DNA of 64,000 bases from Nitrosovibrio sp. Nv4 (GCF_900215485.1 NZ_OCMZ01000001.1:1426001-1490000), one strand, 5' to 3'; positions 18,442-30,118 are shown, counted from the stretch's first letter. Made by a program: numbers and translations. The notes: a model not told the origin generated them from the letters alone.

Positions 18442-19233
18442 CTAGAATGCATGCTCCGGGCCTGGAAATTGTCCGGCTTTGACCGCCTTGACATAATTTT
18501 CCACTGCCTCATGGATGCTGCCCGCGCCGGTCATGAAATTCTTCATGAATCTGGCCTTTTTGCCGGAATAAATACCCAGCATGTCATAAAGTACCAGCAC
18601 TTGCGCCGAGCAGTCCATACCGGCGCCGATACCGATAGTTGGAATAGAAAGTTTTTTGGTAACCTGTTTAGCGAGCTTTGCGGGGACAACTTCCATCAGG
18701 AGCATCCCGGCACCGGCCTTTTCCAGGGAAACCGCATCTTCCAGCAACTGCTCTGCCTGGTAGTCGGTCTTGCCTTGCACTTTATAGCCGCCCAATTGAT
18801 GTACCGATTGGGGCATTAAACCGATATGGGCGCAAACAGGGATACCGCGCCGCGTCAGGAATTCAACCGTTTCTGCCATGACAGACCCGCCTTCGAGCTT
18901 GACCATATTGGCTCCCGCGGCCATTAGCTCGGCAGCATTCTCAAAGGTGTCCTCCGGGCTTACCTGAGACGTACCGAAAGGCATGTCAGCCATAATGAAT
19001 GCCTTGCTCGAACCCCGGGCCACGCAACGGGTATGATAGATCATGTCATCCAGCGTAACGGGAAGGGTGCTTTCTTCTCCCTGGAGCACATTACCCAGCG
19101 AATCGCCCACAAGCAGAATATCGACGCCGGCATCTTCCAGCAATGCCGCGAAACTTGCATCGTAACAAGTGAGTATGGCGATCTTCTCCCCATCATCCCG
19201 CATTTTTTGTAAAGCGTCGTGTGTGATGCGCAT
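18442..19233 (-). CDS. panB: 3-methyl-2-oxobutanoate hydroxymethyltransferase
   Basis: PanB transfers a hydroxymethyl group from methylene-tetrahydrofolate to 2-oxoisovalerate, giving ketopantoate. The 263-residue TIM-barrel enzyme shows the family motifs TCYDASFA (22-29), [12 protein letters not shown] (41-52), ADMPFG (82-87), VKLEGG (111-116), AHIGLMPQS and the IGIGAG segment near residue 200. It is directly followed by panC and probably co-transcribed with it. A 192-bp gap separates it from the kinase gene upstream, which may contain a promoter. Confidence 0.96.
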   Translation of the reverse strand: MRITHDALQKMRDDGEKIAILTCYDASFAALLEDAGVDILLVGDSLGNVLQGEESTLPVTLDDMIYHTRCVARGSSKAFIMADMPFGTSQVSPEDTFENAAELMAAGANMVKLEGGSVMAETVEFLTRRGIPVCAHIGLMPQSVHQLGGYKVQGKTDYQAEQLLEDAVSLEKAGAGMLLMEVVPAKLAKQVTKKLSIPTIGIGAGMDCSAQVLVLYDMLGIYSGKKARFMKNFMTGAGSIHEAVENYVKAVKAGQFPGPEHAF

Positions 19234-19425
19234 GGCTGAACTCCCGGTTTAATGCGTCAAAAAAATTGCTGCCTTAAAATGACTGGATTGTCAGCGCTGT
19301 CGAGCATCGCATGCGAACGAATAACAGTGCGCTTTCTCATGCCTTGCCGGCGCCGATTCAATCATTTTTAATATCCCTTCTGCCTGGTACGTTAAAACTG
19401 CCGTGTAAAAAATTCCTCGTCCGAA

Positions 19426-20067
19426 TCAGATCCCCCGATTGAAATATTCCCGCGGGCCGCGCATCTGCTCTACCTGCCTCAACAATAGATCAAAATCCTC
19501 CTGGCTATCAACAAAATTCAGATTTTCACTGTTGATTATCATGAGTGGCGCATCTTCGTAGTGATGAAAGAACCGGGTGTAACTGTCGGTCAAGCGCCAA
19601 AGGTATTCTGCAGAAATACTTTTCTCAAAAGGGGTGCCGCGCCGTTTCACTCGTTCTATCAATGTGGCGGGAGAAGCCTGCAAATAAATCACCAGATCGG
19701 GTAGTGCCGCTTTAGGTTGCAGGTGATGATAAATTTTCCGGTACAGATCATATTCAGCATCGCTCAGCGTGAGTCTGGCGAAGAGCGGATCCTTGTCGAG
19801 CAGGAAGTCGGCCACTGTCGTTTTGCTGAACATATCAATTTGCGTCAGGCCCTGTAGCTGGTCAGCGCGCTGGAACAGAAAAAACAATTGTGTTGGCAGC
19901 GCATAGCGCGGGATATCATCGTAGAATCTTCCGAGGAATGGGTTTTCGTCGGGTTTCTCGAGCAGGAGTTCGCTATCCAGGTGACCCGCGATGCGCCGCG
20001 CCAGACTCGTTTTGCCTACGCCTATCGGACCTTCCACCACGATGTAGCGATATTCTTCCAGTTTCAC
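19426..20067 (-). CDS. Deoxynucleoside kinase (deoxyadenosine/deoxyguanosine kinase family)
   Basis: This 213-residue P-loop kinase phosphorylates deoxynucleosides in salvage. The Walker A motif is GPIGVGKTS at 13-21. The substrate-site E-x-P pattern (LLLEKPDENPFL), the FFLFQRADQL helix and the lid-type RVKRRGTPFEK are typical of the bacterial dNK/dGK family found beside folK and panB in betaproteobacteria. The start is a GTG overlapping the folK stop (GTGA), so translation is probably coupled. The exact base preference cannot be read from the sequence. Confidence 0.9.
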   Translation of the reverse strand: MKLEEYRYIVVEGPIGVGKTSLARRIAGHLDSELLLEKPDENPFLGRFYDDIPRYALPTQLFFLFQRADQLQGLTQIDMFSKTTVADFLLDKDPLFARLTLSDAEYDLYRKIYHHLQPKAALPDLVIYLQASPATLIERVKRRGTPFEKSISAEYLWRLTDSYTRFFHHYEDAPLMIINSENLNFVDSQEDFDLLLRQVEQMRGPREYFNRGI

Positions 20068-20582
20068 TTATTTTTTTCTCGTTCAACTTGCTGTCCTTCA
20101 CAGGTGGCCAGCAACTCAGCGATAGCGCCCAGTCCGGGTATGCGGAAGTCCGGCGCAATTTCCGATAGCGGTTGCAATACGAATGCTCGCTGATGCATGC
20201 GTGGATGCGGCAGGATCAGGCAGTCTCCGTTACACCGCAGGTCACCATACGTCAGTATGTCCAGATCCAGGGTTCTCGGCGCATTGACATAGTCACGCAC
20301 GCGTCCGTGACCATGTTCAATGTCCAGCAAGGCTTTGAGCAGGTCATATGGCGGGAGAGCGGTTTCGATCCGCGCCACTGCATTAATGAAATCAGGCTGA
20401 TCGATCCGTCCCAGCGGCGCGCTGCGATAGAGTGAGGAATACGCCAGCAGACGGCTTGAGGGAAGGCCGGCCAGTTCGTCAAATGCGCGCCTTACCTGGG
20501 ATACCGGATCATTCAGATTGCTGCCTAGGCCGATGTATGCCTGAGAAACAGTCTGATCGTCCGAGGTTCGATTCAATGACAC
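20064..20582 (-). CDS. folK: 6-hydroxymethyl-7,8-dihydropterin pyrophosphokinase (HPPK)
   Basis: FolK transfers pyrophosphate from ATP to hydroxymethyl-dihydropterin in folate synthesis. YIGLGSNL at residues 16-23 and the signature APRTLDLDIL (with the magnesium-binding DLD) are clear, as are the IDQPDFINAV and HPRMHQRAFVL segments. I start at the GTG at 20582, four bases past the pcnB stop, giving 172 residues. The open frame continues upstream inside pcnB, but those residues do not belong to the family. It sits in the common pcnB-folK order and overlaps the kinase gene downstream. Confidence 0.93.
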   Translation of the reverse strand: MSLNRTSDDQTVSQAYIGLGSNLNDPVSQVRRAFDELAGLPSSRLLAYSSLYRSAPLGRIDQPDFINAVARIETALPPYDLLKALLDIEHGHGRVRDYVNAPRTLDLDILTYGDLRCNGDCLILPHPRMHQRAFVLQPLSEIAPDFRIPGLGAIAELLATCEGQQVEREKNK

Positions 20583-20586
20583 TGAT

Positions 20587-21993
20587 CTATTCCGGCTCGT
20601 CCGTAACGGCATTGCTGGTGCTCTCCGTATCGGTAGCGGCCGTTCTGCGGCGGCCACGGCTTCTTCTACGCTTCTTTTGAGTTTCATCTTTGAGCAGCAT
20701 GTCTTCACGTTCCCGGGTGCTCGCGTGCTGGAACGCTTCCCACCACTTGCCCAGCTCCTCGTCAACCTCGCCGCTTTCACAGCGTAGTAACATGAAGTCA
20801 TACGCGGCGCGAAAGCGCGGGTGTTCCAGCAGGCGAAAGGGTCTGCGTCCGGATCGACCGGTAAAACGCGGCTGCATCGCCCAGATTTCCTTCATGACAG
20901 CATCGTACCGGCGCGGGATCGCAAGATTGCCATTTTGTATCGCCAGCACATCATCCATCGCCTGATGCAAAGCGGGAATCAATTTCTCTCCTGCGGTTTG
21001 ACGGACATTCCACGCCGCGATCACCTCATGCCATAAAAGGGCCGCAAACAGGAAACCAGGCGATACAGGCTTTTCCTGGCGCACGCGCTCATCCGTATTT
21101 TTGAGTGCGAGTGTTATAAAGCGCTCACCCAGCGGTTGCTCGAGTATAACGTCCAGCATCGGCAGCAAGCCGTGATGCAATCCGCGACTGCGCAAATCAA
21201 TCACACACGCTAGCGCGTGACCCGACAACAGCAGCTTCAGCATTTCATCAAATAACCGTGACGGCGGCACGTTCCGCAATAGCGGAGCAAGGTCGCCAAT
21301 AGGCGCGGCGGATTCCGGGTCGATCTGCATATCGAGCTTGGCGGCAAGCCGAACTACGCGAAGCATCCGTATCGGATCTTCACGATACCGTCGTACCGGA
21401 TCGCCGATGACCCGCAAGCGCCGTGCCTTGATGTCCTCGTAGCCGTTCAGATAATCCCAGATTTCTTCATGGACAGGATCGAAGAATAATGCGTTGACAG
21501 TGAAATCGCGTCGCCTGGCGTCCTCTTCCTGGCTGCCGAATATATTATCTCGCAGCAGGCGCCCATGCTCGTCGGCATGCGTGTCCGCCGCAATTCCGTC
21601 ATCCTCGCCGACGGACGTGCTCCCGCGGAAAGTGGAAACTTCCACCGTCTCGGCTCCGCACATCACGTGCACCAGTCGAAAACGACGGCCGATAATGCGC
21701 GAGCGGCGGAAAATGGCGCGCACCTCCTCCGGCGTGGCATTCGTGGCGACATCAAAATCTTTTGGCTCCAATTCCAGCAGCAGGTCGCGCGCCGCACCGC
21801 CCACTATGAAAGCGGAATATCCCGCTTCTTGCAAGGCCGAAGTTACTTTCAGCGCACAGGTGTTGATGTGGTCGCGTGTAATGCCATGTTGCTCACGCCG
21901 GATGACATGTGGCACAGCAGAAGAAGAGCGTGTCGAGGAGGTGGAAGCAGGCGCGCTGCGGTTGAAGACGCGGTGGAGAAGTTTACGAATCAT
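20587..21993 (-). CDS. pcnB: Polynucleotide adenylyltransferase (poly(A) polymerase I)
   Basis: PcnB adds 3' poly(A) tails that mark RNA for decay. The nucleotidyltransferase core shows GGAARDLLL followed by the catalytic DFD in PKDFDVATNATPEEV, then the RRRDFTVNALFFDP and GDPVRRYREDPIRMLR motifs. The C-terminal tail is basic and ends with a RRRSRGRRRTA cluster suited to RNA binding. I start at the ATG at 21993 (MIRKLLHRVF), which matches family N-termini; the frame extends to an ATG at 22038. Neither has a good ribosome site. In E. coli pcnB starts at a non-AUG codon, so start choice is uncertain. It heads the pcnB-folK-kinase-panB-panC run. Confidence 0.93.
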   Translation of the reverse strand: MIRKLLHRVFNRSAPASTSSTRSSSAVPHVIRREQHGITRDHINTCALKVTSALQEAGYSAFIVGGAARDLLLELEPKDFDVATNATPEEVRAIFRRSRIIGRRFRLVHVMCGAETVEVSTFRGSTSVGEDDGIAADTHADEHGRLLRDNIFGSQEEDARRRDFTVNALFFDPVHEEIWDYLNGYEDIKARRLRVIGDPVRRYREDPIRMLRVVRLAAKLDMQIDPESAAPIGDLAPLLRNVPPSRLFDEMLKLLLSGHALACVIDLRSRGLHHGLLPMLDVILEQPLGERFITLALKNTDERVRQEKPVSPGFLFAALLWHEVIAAWNVRQTAGEKLIPALHQAMDDVLAIQNGNLAIPRRYDAVMKEIWAMQPRFTGRSGRRPFRLLEHPRFRAAYDFMLLRCESGEVDEELGKWWEAFQHASTREREDMLLKDETQKKRRRSRGRRRTAATDTESTSNAVTDEPE

Positions 21994-22158
21994 TACAGAA
22001 TTAGGTGAATAAGTTAAATCCCAAGCGGGCGAACTCATCCAAGGTGAAGGTCAAGTGAGACAATGCCCAAACTGCGGCTGATTGCGCTCCAAAAAAATGA
22101 GCTGAAAAACAAGCTGAGAAATGAGCGTCAGCCAGAGCATCAGCCATCGTATTCGGAA

Positions 22159-22944
22159 TTATACACGCGGCATGGTTTCCGGAGCGAAATGGCGCGCGAG
22201 TCCGACAACGAATTCGGTCATATTACACTGATAAAGCGCTTCGAGATTGTCCCGGTTGAGTACTTCCTTCGCGCTACCCGTGAGGATGCGGCCATTGTCG
22301 AACAGCATAAGCACATGATCGCAGAAGCGGTTTGCCCAGCCGACATCGTGAAGCACCATCACAAGCGCCTTACCTTGCCTGGCCAACGTACTAAATAGCG
22401 TCATGGCGCTCAATTGATGGCGCAGATCGAGATGTTGCAGCGGCTCATCGAGCAAGTAGCATTGTGGGGACTGCGCAAGTAATAAGGCAATACGCGCGCG
22501 CTGACGCTCGCCACCGGAAAGTGTCGCAAGCGAGCGATGGGCGAGGTCGGTCAATTCCATTCGCTCAATGGCCTGAGTAGCGATTTCATGGTCGATGGTC
22601 TGCCAGCCAAACATGTTTTTGACATAGGGATAGCGCCCCAGCAATACATATTCATGTACGCTGCCCCAGAATTCGCCCGGTTCTTCCTGCAACATAATAC
22701 CGAGATTGCGGGCGAGTTCGCGCCGGGGCCAGGCTTGCGGTGGTTTCCCAGCCACGGTTATCCGCGCTTCATTCCCATCATCCGGTGGACGCAAGCCACC
22801 CAGCGCGTGTATCAAAGTAGTCTTGCCGCAACCGTTTTGGCCAAGTATGGCCCAGCATTCGCCTGGATTGACGGCTAAATTCAAGTTGCGGCATAACATC
22901 TTGCCAGGATATTGCAGCGTCAGATTTCTGGTTTGCAGGATCAT
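22159..22944 (-). CDS. ABC transporter ATP-binding protein, FecE/BtuD-like
   Basis: This 261-residue ATPase has Walker A GQNGCGKTT (about 35-43), a Q-loop in LQEEPGEFWG, signature LSGGERQR, Walker B CYLLDEP and the switch histidine in LHDVGWA. The pattern DEPLQHLDLRHQ and the overall length fit the iron-siderophore, hemin and cobalamin importer class. No permease or binding protein gene is next to it, so its partners must be encoded elsewhere. It lies 37 bp downstream of recG on the same strand and could be read through from ridA-recG. The transported substrate is unknown. Confidence 0.88.
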   Translation of the reverse strand: MILQTRNLTLQYPGKMLCRNLNLAVNPGECWAILGQNGCGKTTLIHALGGLRPPDDGNEARITVAGKPPQAWPRRELARNLGIMLQEEPGEFWGSVHEYVLLGRYPYVKNMFGWQTIDHEIATQAIERMELTDLAHRSLATLSGGERQRARIALLLAQSPQCYLLDEPLQHLDLRHQLSAMTLFSTLARQGKALVMVLHDVGWANRFCDHVLMLFDNGRILTGSAKEVLNRDNLEALYQCNMTEFVVGLARHFAPETMPRV

Positions 22945-22981
22945 TCATCAGTTTGAAAATCAAGGTGTAATGTTGCAGTTC

Positions 22982-25096
22982 TTATGCTCTAAGATATTCA
23001 CTTTTTCTTCCAAGCCACCGCTGAAGATGGCGTTTCGCAGCTTCCGGATAGTCGCGCAGCATTTCCTCTGCAACGATGCGGGCCGCATCGAGTAAATCCC
23101 CGTCTTGTTCCAGATCGGCAAAGCGCAGCATGGGGACGCCGCTTTGGCGGGCGCCCAGGAATTCCCCGGGGCCACGGAGACGTAAATCCTGCCGCGCGAT
23201 TTCAAAACCGTCGGTTTGTTCGAAAATGATTTTGAGCCGCTCTCGAGCAATTGCCGAGAGGGGTTTCTGATACAGCAATATGCATATACTGCCCGTTGCG
23301 CCTCGCCCTACCCGGCCTCGCAGCTGATGCAGCTGCGCCAGTCCCATGCGTTCGGCATGCTCAATCACCATCAGCGAGGCGTTGGGCACATCCACGCCTA
23401 CCTCGATAACCGTGGTCGCGACGAGCAATTGAATCTCGCCTCGCGCGAACGATTCCATTACTGCCAATTTTTCCTGGGACGGAAGGCGTCCATGCACGAG
23501 GCCGATTTTCAATTCCGGGAAAGTCAGGCTCAATATTTCATAAGTCTCCAAGGCCGTTTTGAGTTGCAAAGCCTCCGATTCTTCAATCAGCGGACAGACC
23601 CAGTAGGCCTGTTTCCCGGTACGGCAAGCCTCACGCACGCGTGCGGTCACTTCGTCGCGGCGACTATCCTCAACCAGCTTGGTCACAATACGGGTTCTGC
23701 CGGGCGGCAACCCATCTATTACCGACACATCCAGATCGGCATAGTAGCTCATCGAAAGTGTTCGGGGAATGGGTGTGGCGCTCATCATCAGTTGATGGGG
23801 CATTGAGCTGGCTCCAGCACCTTTCTCTCTCAATGCCAATCGCTGCTGCACTCCAAAGCGGTGCTGCTCGTCGATGATCACAAGGCCCAGCCGGTTGAAT
23901 TCCACGTGCTCCTGAAATAACGCGTGGGTACCGATCGCAAACATGGCGCTCCCCTGGGCGATATTGGCGAGCATGGTTTTCCGCTGCTTTTTTTTCTGAT
24001 TGCCGGATAACCAGCCGATTGTCACGCCCAGCGGCGCCAACAGCGGGCCGAGCCACGTGGAAAGCTTCTGATAATGCTGCTCGGCAAGGATTTCGGTCGG
24101 GGCCATCAATGCCGCCTGGCAATTATTTTCAATTGCCTGTAACACGGCCAATGCGGCAACAACAGTTTTGCCGCTGCCCACGTCTCCTTGCAACAGCCGC
24201 TGCATTGGATGGGCCGCAGCCAGATCGTGGCTGATTTCAGAAAAAGCTTTCTTTTGTTCGCTGGTGAGTTCGAAGGGCAGTGATTCCAGCAGCGCTTTGG
24301 TCAACCGGTTTTTTGCGGGCAGAGCAGGCGCGCTGCCGCTGCGGCGCTGCCGATAATGCAAGCGCATGGAAAGCTGTTGCGCCAGCAATTCGTCGAATTT
24401 GATCCGGCGCCAGGCAGGATGAGTGCGTTCCTGCAATAGAGCGGACGACGCATCCGGTGGTGGCTGATGTAGAAATATTATGCTGTCCCTGAAACTTCGG
24501 AGGCGGTTGCGGCTTAATACCGCATCAGGCAGCGTTTCCGAGAGATGGCTTTGCTCATCGCCACTATCCGGCGTCTGCCGCAGCGCTTGCTGAACCAGCT
24601 TGCGCATCGTTTCTGACGAGAGCCCGGCAGTGACCGGGTAAATCGGAGTCAGCGCGTCGGACAACGGTTCATGTTCCCGCACGATACGGCATTTTGGATG
24701 CACCATTTCAACGCCAAAAAAACCTGGGCGCGCTTCCCCCAGCAGTCGCACCCGCGTACCAGTCGAATATGCTTTCACCTGGCTGCCATAAAAATTGAGG
24801 AAGCGCATGAACAGTATGCCGCTGGCGTCTTCCACCTGGCATACCAGTTGGCGCCGTGGGCGATACATGATTTCATTACGGGTTATGACGCCTTCAACCT
24901 GAACTGTCTTGCCCGCAGGCACATCACGGATAGGATAGAGATGAGTTTCATCTTCATAACGCAGCGGCAAATGCAGCACCAGATCGAATTCGTCGGTGAT
25001 GCCCAGCCTGTCGAGTTTTTCCTGTGTTGTTTTGCTGGCGGGGCGAATGACGGCGGGAGACGGCATGGCGCGTGAAAGTGCAAGCCGTTCGGTCAC
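22982..25096 (-). CDS. recG: ATP-dependent DNA helicase RecG
   Basis: RecG remodels stalled replication forks and Holliday junctions. The 704-residue protein has the N-terminal wedge/OB domain (about 45-190), then helicase motifs: Walker A GDVGSGKT near residue 300, motif II with [16 protein letters not shown], and the C-terminal QLRGRVGRG and [15 protein letters not shown] motifs. The start is a GTG overlapping the ridA stop (GTGA), which suggests coupling. The length is normal for betaproteobacteria. Confidence in identity is very high. Confidence 0.97.
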   Translation of the reverse strand: MTERLALSRAMPSPAVIRPASKTTQEKLDRLGITDEFDLVLHLPLRYEDETHLYPIRDVPAGKTVQVEGVITRNEIMYRPRRQLVCQVEDASGILFMRFLNFYGSQVKAYSTGTRVRLLGEARPGFFGVEMVHPKCRIVREHEPLSDALTPIYPVTAGLSSETMRKLVQQALRQTPDSGDEQSHLSETLPDAVLSRNRLRSFRDSIIFLHQPPPDASSALLQERTHPAWRRIKFDELLAQQLSMRLHYRQRRSGSAPALPAKNRLTKALLESLPFELTSEQKKAFSEISHDLAAAHPMQRLLQGDVGSGKTVVAALAVLQAIENNCQAALMAPTEILAEQHYQKLSTWLGPLLAPLGVTIGWLSGNQKKKQRKTMLANIAQGSAMFAIGTHALFQEHVEFNRLGLVIIDEQHRFGVQQRLALREKGAGASSMPHQLMMSATPIPRTLSMSYYADLDVSVIDGLPPGRTRIVTKLVEDSRRDEVTARVREACRTGKQAYWVCPLIEESEALQLKTALETYEILSLTFPELKIGLVHGRLPSQEKLAVMESFARGEIQLLVATTVIEVGVDVPNASLMVIEHAERMGLAQLHQLRGRVGRGATGSICILLYQKPLSAIARERLKIIFEQTDGFEIARQDLRLRGPGEFLGARQSGVPMLRFADLEQDGDLLDAARIVAEEMLRDYPEAAKRHLQRWLGRKSEYLRA

Positions 25097-25482
25097 CCCG
25101 GCAATACCAGCACCGCGTCCATCTCCACCTGTGCTCCACGCGGCAGTGCCGCCACGCCTATCGCAGCTCGCGCTGGGTAGGGCGCATCGATATAGCCAGC
25201 CATGATTTCGTTTACTTTCTGGAAATGGGCAAGGTCGATCAAATAGACATTCAATTTGACGATATCGCTGAGGCTGCCGCCGCTGGCCGCTGCCACCGCC
25301 TTCAAGTTTAAAAATACCCGGTGAATCTGTTCCTCGATGCCTTCCACCATCTCCATGGTGGAGGGGTCCAGGCCGATTTGTCCGGAAACATAAACGGTAT
25401 CTCCCCCACTCACGCGTATCGCCTGGGAATAGGTGCCGATTGCCTGGGGTGCATCGTTGGTTTGTATCGTCTTTTTATTCAT
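25093..25482 (-). CDS. ridA: RidA-family reactive enamine/imine deaminase
   Basis: RidA hydrolyses reactive 2-aminoacrylate-type enamines/imines, protecting PLP enzymes. The 129-residue sequence has the family core: [45 protein letters not shown] and the catalytic-arginine segment YPARAAIGV, followed by [10 protein letters not shown] start at the ATG at 25482 behind AAGGAAAA; the frame reaches 25581 but adds a non-family extension. It overlaps recG by 4 bp. A terminator-like structure lies upstream, at about 25671-25699. Confidence 0.94.
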   Translation of the reverse strand: MNKKTIQTNDAPQAIGTYSQAIRVSGGDTVYVSGQIGLDPSTMEMVEGIEEQIHRVFLNLKAVAAASGGSLSDIVKLNVYLIDLAHFQKVNEIMAGYIDAPYPARAAIGVAALPRGAQVEMDAVLVLPG

Positions 25483-27078
<1,596 letters not shown>

Positions 27079-27117
27079 GGAACTTCAGAACAGCAAAGCC
27101 CGGGAATTATCACAAAT

Positions 27118-27139
27118 CCCTGAATGCATAATTTCAGGG
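27118..27139. terminator. Hairpin between convergent murA and FGE-fold gene
   Basis: CCCTGAA and TTCAGGG form a perfect 7-bp stem with an 8-base loop, overlapping the stop codon of the minus-strand gene. Probably a shared terminator for the two convergent genes. Confidence 0.45.
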
Positions 27140-28093
27140 CAATGTCATGGCGAGCCGAAATCCCAGGTAACGCATGCGTTTGTTCGTATTAAACCAGTTT
27201 CGCGTCGTCGTGCGCATATCCTGCGGCCTGTGATTCCAGGAGCCGCCAAAAAACAGGCGCTTCGCGCAATTGCCTTGCCAACAGGTGTCGGTCCATTGCC
27301 ATACGTTGCCCATCATATCGTAAAGGCCGAATGCATTGGGTTTGAAACTGCCCACGGGCGCGGTTCTTCTGTTGTCCCACTCGCTTCCGCAGCCATCGCA
27401 ATTGGCATTATTGCGCCCGACATCATTTCCCCAATAATATGCAGTGGTGGAGCCTGCCAACGCGGCGGTTTTCCATTCCTCTTCAGTCGGCAGGCGGTAG
27501 CGTTTGCCGGTTTTATCCGATAACCATCGAATATAGGCTTGCGCATCGTCCCAACTCACATTAACCACGGGTCTGCTGCCGCGGCCCCACCCGTTATCCG
27601 ATGGGACATAAGCGCCACAGCCGCCGCCGGACACGCAGGCATCCCACTCATTGAAGGTAACGGTATATTTGCCGATGGCGAATTTATGACCGGGAATGGA
27701 TACCATTTCCGGGCACTCGGCGCAGGCTTTGTTCCCTTCATTTTCTTGCCGATCTTTTTTGTCAAGTTGGGCTAACAGTTGTGTTCCGTTTTCGGGAAAC
27801 AGGCCGTCTGCTATCCCGATTTCCTTTCCCAATACTTCTTCTCTTTTCTCTTTATCATCGTTCTCACCGGTTTTCTCGGACACGTCCAGATTCGCGAGCA
27901 GTACAGCTGCTTCCACAGATGATCCGAATTTGCTGCTGGAATTCTCGCTGACCGACGTTGTTGCCTGCAAGGCACTGTCAGTGCGTCCGGCGACAGAACT
28001 GGCCACGAATGCACTTACTTCGGCAGATACCAAAAAGATTGCAGATGCCACAAATATCAAGACGAGCTGAGAGCGAGGATAAACTGATTTCAT
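27134..28093 (-). CDS. Exported formylglycine-generating-enzyme-fold (SUMF1-like) protein
   Basis: The 319-residue product has a Sec-type signal (about 1-28), a variable linker of ~90 residues and a C-terminal FGE-sulfatase domain (about 125-319). Domain markers are FAIGKYTVTFNEWDACV, RPVVNVSWDDAQAYIRWLS, RLPTEEEWKTAALAG, NAFGLYDMMGNVWQWT and the terminal FGGSW...LGFRLA. True formylglycine-generating enzymes carry a catalytic cysteine pair in the last part, after GGS. Here that stretch (GGSWNHRPQDMRTTTRNW) has no cysteine, so sulfatase activation is unlikely and the domain is probably a structural or binding relative. The function is unknown. It stands alone between murA and the FAD monooxygenase gene. 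Confidence 0.82.
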   Translation of the reverse strand: MKSVYPRSQLVLIFVASAIFLVSAEVSAFVASSVAGRTDSALQATTSVSENSSSKFGSSVEAAVLLANLDVSEKTGENDDKEKREEVLGKEIGIADGLFPENGTQLLAQLDKKDRQENEGNKACAECPEMVSIPGHKFAIGKYTVTFNEWDACVSGGGCGAYVPSDNGWGRGSRPVVNVSWDDAQAYIRWLSDKTGKRYRLPTEEEWKTAALAGSTTAYYWGNDVGRNNANCDGCGSEWDNRRTAPVGSFKPNAFGLYDMMGNVWQWTDTCWQGNCAKRLFFGGSWNHRPQDMRTTTRNWFNTNKRMRYLGFRLAMTLP

Positions 28094-28279
28094 GAATTTT
28101 CTGAAAGCGGATGAGAAAGATTTGTTTTAACACAAAATTTACAGACTATTGTATAGAAAAGCCACCGACCTCGAAAACCATTGGAGCGGAGACTCATCAC
28201 AATACCCTTATATTGTTAAATTCCATTTTCCAGCGTAGCCTCTCCCTGTTCCTGGTCTTCGCTTCATTCGTCAGAAAAA

Positions 28280-29503
28280 ATGGACGCCATATCAGTGCGG
28301 TGCTGCATTGCTGGAGGAGGTCCTGCGGGCATGATGCTGGGCCTGCTGTTGGCCCGCGCCGGTGTCGAGGTGCTGGTTCTGGAAAAGCATGCGGATTTTT
28401 TGCGTGATTTTCGAGGGGACACGATTCATCCTTCTACACTGGAAGTCATGCATGAACTGGGATTACTCGAACCGCTATTAAAATTGCCGCACCAAAAAGC
28501 ACGGCGGATCACCGGACAGTTCGGCGATCTGGCGCTTACCATCGCTGACTTCACCTATCTGAAAACCCTTTGTCCATTTATCGTCTTTATGCCGCAGTGG
28601 GATTTCCTGAATCTCCTGGCCAATCGTGCGACGCATTATCCAACGTTCAAACTGCGGATGAATGCCGACGTTACCGGGCTTATCGAGGAGGCGGGGCAAG
28701 TCGTTGGGCTACAGGCGGCAACGCCGGAAGGCCCGTTAACCGTGCGCGCAAGCCTGATCGTAGGAGCGGATGGCCGCCGCTCCATTGTACGTAGGCGCAC
28801 CGGTTTACAGGGAATGGAGCTCGGTGCGCCAATGGATGTATTATGGTTCCGGCTGTCTCGATGCCCGGATGATCCTGAAGACCCCGTCGGACGTTTCGAT
28901 ACCGGCAGGATTTTCATCATGCTGAACCGGGGCGCCTACTGGCAGTGCGGTTTCGTAATCCCGAAAGGGTCGCACGCGCAAGTTCAGGAGCGGGGATTGC
29001 CATCATTGCGCAATAACATTGCGGAATTGGTCCCCTTCGCAGCCGACCGTGTTGGCGAACTGCAAGATTGGGAGGCAATCAAACTGCTTACTGTTCAGGT
29101 TGACAGGTTGCGCCGGTGGTATCGGCCGGGTATTCTCTGCATAGGCGATGCAGCGCATGCGATGTCGCCTGTCGGCGGCGTCGGAATCAACCTCGCGATT
29201 CAGGACGCAATCGCCGCGTCGAATTTGCTCGCTGGGCCGTTGCGCGAAAACCGGATGACCACCAAAGATCTCGATCGGGTTCAGTTGCGTCGCGAATGGC
29301 CGACACGGATGACACAACGGTTGCAGCGCTTGCTTCAGAATCAGGTCATTGGCCGGGTGCTGCGTGGAAATGATCCTCTCTCGCCCCCCATTTTTCTCCG
29401 TCTCCTCGCTCGTTTTCCCTTCTTGAGGTGGATTCCCGCCAGGCTGATCGGGATCGGATTTCGTCCGGAGCATGTGAATACGCCCGATGTATGGGGTGAC
29501 TAA
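28280..29503 (+). CDS. FAD-dependent monooxygenase/oxidoreductase (PHBH fold)
   Basis: The 407-residue flavoprotein has the N-terminal dinucleotide motif AGGGPAGMMLGLLLARAG (GGGPAG at 12-17), the DG motif in VGADGRRSIVRR, and the GD motif in CIGDAAHAMSPVGGVGINLAIQDA. These three together define group A flavin monooxygenases such as p-hydroxybenzoate hydroxylase and UbiH. The substrate is not evident. Early segments like RGDTIHPSTLEVMHELGL are shared with aromatic-ring hydroxylases. The gene is alone on the plus strand; a small exported-protein gene follows after about 200 bp. Confidence 0.88.
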   Translation: MDAISVRCCIAGGGPAGMMLGLLLARAGVEVLVLEKHADFLRDFRGDTIHPSTLEVMHELGLLEPLLKLPHQKARRITGQFGDLALTIADFTYLKTLCPFIVFMPQWDFLNLLANRATHYPTFKLRMNADVTGLIEEAGQVVGLQAATPEGPLTVRASLIVGADGRRSIVRRRTGLQGMELGAPMDVLWFRLSRCPDDPEDPVGRFDTGRIFIMLNRGAYWQCGFVIPKGSHAQVQERGLPSLRNNIAELVPFAADRVGELQDWEAIKLLTVQVDRLRRWYRPGILCIGDAAHAMSPVGGVGINLAIQDAIAASNLLAGPLRENRMTTKDLDRVQLRREWPTRMTQRLQRLLQNQVIGRVLRGNDPLSPPIFLRLLARFPFLRWIPARLIGIGFRPEHVNTPDVWGD

Positions 29504-29708
29504 GGATATGACTCAGGTAAGCGGTAACCGAGCGCGGTTGCCGCTTTCGTATTACGAGCCTCTGCGGATCAAAACACACCGTGGATTCGACAATTTTAGT
29601 GTCGTGGCCAGCGATAATCCGCGTGTTAGCGTACTGAATCTCCTGCCGACTGGAATATCATTCCAATTGCGGCAATTTGCTGTATTTTCATAGAGGAGGA
29701 TGGCAACC

Positions 29709-30017
29709 ATGAAATTTTCTTCAACATTGGCAGCGGGATTACTCGGGCTGACTAGCATATTGATCTTCAGCGCAGCTGGCACGAGAATGGTTCACGCGGG
29801 CGAACGCGATATGCCGGCTGAGATAGCGCCCGCGGATTCCCCTGCCGTGAGGGATAAAGAGAACCAGAATGGGGCTGAAAAGGAAAAGCAGCCGAAAAAT
29901 AACCGTTCGTCCAGCACCAGGCGCGACAATTCCAGATACAGCACGGACGGTATCGAAAGATATGATGAAGATGAAGAATACAGCGGCACAGGCCCCAAGC
30001 GCGAGGGCCGCTACTAG
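29709..30017 (+). CDS. Small exported charged protein, unknown function
   Basis: A 102-residue protein with a clear signal peptide (about 1-32, ending near MVHAG) and a highly charged, probably disordered mature part rich in Glu, Lys, Asn, Asp and Arg. I choose the ATG at 29709 because GAGGAGG lies seven bases upstream; the ATG at 29700 would sit on top of that site. No family is recognised. A set of 19-bp tandem repeats follows the gene. Confidence 0.65.
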   Translation: MKFSSTLAAGLLGLTSILIFSAAGTRMVHAGERDMPAEIAPADSPAVRDKENQNGAEKEKQPKNNRSSSTRRDNSRYSTDGIERYDEDEEYSGTGPKREGRY

Positions 30018-30066
30018 GCAAACAGGGACCTCGACCTGTCGGCGGCTGAAATCCGGGCTCTGTGTT

Positions 30067-30118
30067 AGCGCGTTACGTCAAGGGTGGCGCGTTACGTCAA
30101 GGGTAGCGCGTTACGTCA
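30067..30118. repeat. Tandem repeat, 19-bp unit, about 2.7 copies
   Basis: The unit is (A/G)GCGCGTTACGTCAAGGGT at 30067-30085 and 30086-30104, with a third partial copy at 30105-30118 that runs into the ettA stop codon. Copies differ only at the first base. The array lies between the convergent exported-protein gene and ettA. Confidence 0.8.

Noticed and set aside
27134-28093. Functional sulfatase-activating FGE
   Set aside because: The C-terminal cysteine motif is missing and no sulfatase gene is nearby; only the fold is supported.
30067-30118. CRISPR-like array
   Set aside because: The repeats are directly adjacent without spacers and there are no cas genes, so it is a simple tandem repeat.
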